From JBBPYC01 sp038200275 (GTDB lineage: Bacteria; Pseudomonadota; Gammaproteobacteria; Burkholderiales; Burkholderiaceae_C), in assembly GCA_038200275.1 (NCBI GenBank), contig JBBPYC010000067.1, positions 1 through 6,213 of the forward strand: a DNA stretch of 6,213 nt, written 5' to 3'. The translations under genes and the position numbers were made by a program. Shown piece by piece: positions 5,756 through 6,213 of this stretch. A model generated the notes under the pieces. That model saw nothing but the letters and a program-made list of their open reading frames with translations, did not search any database and was not told where the DNA came from. The stretch's first letter is position 1. Every line of letters starts with the position of its first letter.

Positions 5756-6213
5756 GTGAACGCCGAGACATTCAATGGATTGATGCAGGAGGTATCTCGA
5801 CTGACCCTGCGCCAGCGGGCACTGCTCAAAAAGCGGATTGATGAGGTAGACGGTCAGGCGCAAGGCCTCGCTGTGATTGAGTCGCAAAGCGCGAGCCAGC
5901 CGCGCTGCTGTCCGCACTGCCAGAGCGCGGAGCTGGCCCTGCATGGTCAGGTCAACGGCCTGCAGCGCTATCGCTGCCAAGTATGCCGTCGCACCTTCAA
6001 CGCCTTGACAGGAACGGCGCTGGCGCGGTTGCGCAAGAAAGAAAAATGGCTCGGTTTCAGCGGCGCACTGGCCGCGTCCCAGCCGCTTCGCCCGGCGGCG
6101 GCCACGCTGGGGGTGCATCGCAACACCGCGCTGCGCTGGCGCCATCGCTTTCTCACCGGCCTCAAGGCAGACCGAACGACAACGCTGCAAGGCATCACCG
6201 AGGCCGATGAGAC
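5756..6213 (+). CDS. IS1595-family transposase, N-terminal part (runs off the window)
   Basis: The frame is open from a GTG at 5756 to the window edge, giving 152 residues. AGGAGG at 5745-5750 with 5-nt spacing supports the start. An N-terminal helical segment (1-45) is followed by a zinc ribbon, CPHC at 52-55 and CQVC at 74-77, with GLQRYRC and RRTFNALTGTALARLRKKEKW as in IS1595/ISXO2-like transposases. A helix-turn-helix follows at about 105-133 (AAATLGVHRNTALRWRHRF). ITEADE at 147-152 holds the presumed first catalytic Asp (D151) of the DDE-type ISXO2-like domain; the rest of the catalytic core lies outside the window. No frameshift is seen, so the gene may be intact. The element's left end could not be placed with confidence. 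Its position just inside a Tn3-type end suggests nested mobile elements. Confidence 0.88.
   Translation, partial: MNAETFNGLMQEVSRLTLRQRALLKKRIDEVDGQAQGLAVIESQSASQPRCCPHCQSAELALHGQVNGLQRYRCQVCRRTFNALTGTALARLRKKEKWLGFSGALAASQPLRPAAATLGVHRNTALRWRHRFLTGLKADRTTTLQGITEADE

Noticed and set aside
1..6213. CRISPR array, tRNA or rRNA
   Set aside because: No regularly spaced direct repeats and no tRNA or rRNA signature were seen on either strand.

Overview
The window is GC-rich and looks like a proteobacterial chromosome or plasmid segment, most likely Betaproteobacteria (Burkholderiales-like) or a close gammaproteobacterial relative. This rests on codon use, on the IS1111-type and IS1595-type transposases, and on the SDR plus GH15 gene pair; no marker fixes the genus. 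It is an accessory, insertion-rich patch around one small metabolic operon.

Layout. (1) 56-720, + strand: a toxin-antitoxin locus of the RelE/HigB-like toxin plus HTH antitoxin type. The toxin gene looks decayed (no ATG, a stretch missing near the N-terminus, a C-terminal frameshift); the antitoxin is intact. (2) About 860-2375, + strand: a complete IS110-family insertion sequence of the IS1111 subgroup. It has a full-length DEDD/serine transposase (958-2025), 11-bp subterminal inverted repeats (867-877 and 2362-2372), and about 335 bp of non-coding DNA after the gene, where this subgroup is expected to encode its guide (bridge/seek) RNA. (3) 2376-2556: no gene seen. (4) 2557-5143, - strand: a two-gene operon, a short-chain dehydrogenase/reductase followed 37 bp later by a GH15 glucoamylase/trehalase-type glycosidase. 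(5) 5144-5433: a divergent regulatory region with a perfect 7-3-7 palindrome and the first 47 codons of a MerR-family regulator. (6) 5434 to the end: a 38-bp Tn3-family (Tn21-like) terminal inverted repeat that cuts the MerR gene, then a leader with one possible small ORF (5579-5725), then the first 152 codons of an IS1595-family transposase that runs off the window.

How the parts fit. The MerR gene, the palindrome and the SDR-GH15 operon look like one sugar-metabolism or stress-response unit whose regulator was broken by a transposon end. The IS1111-type element sits between that unit and the toxin-antitoxin relic without visibly breaking a gene. I found no CRISPR array, tRNA or rRNA, and no convincing wholly new system. 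The most interesting parts are the RNA-guided-recombinase IS, with a promoter that may form on circularisation and a possible hairpin at its start codon, and the transposon-truncated MerR regulator with its operator still present.
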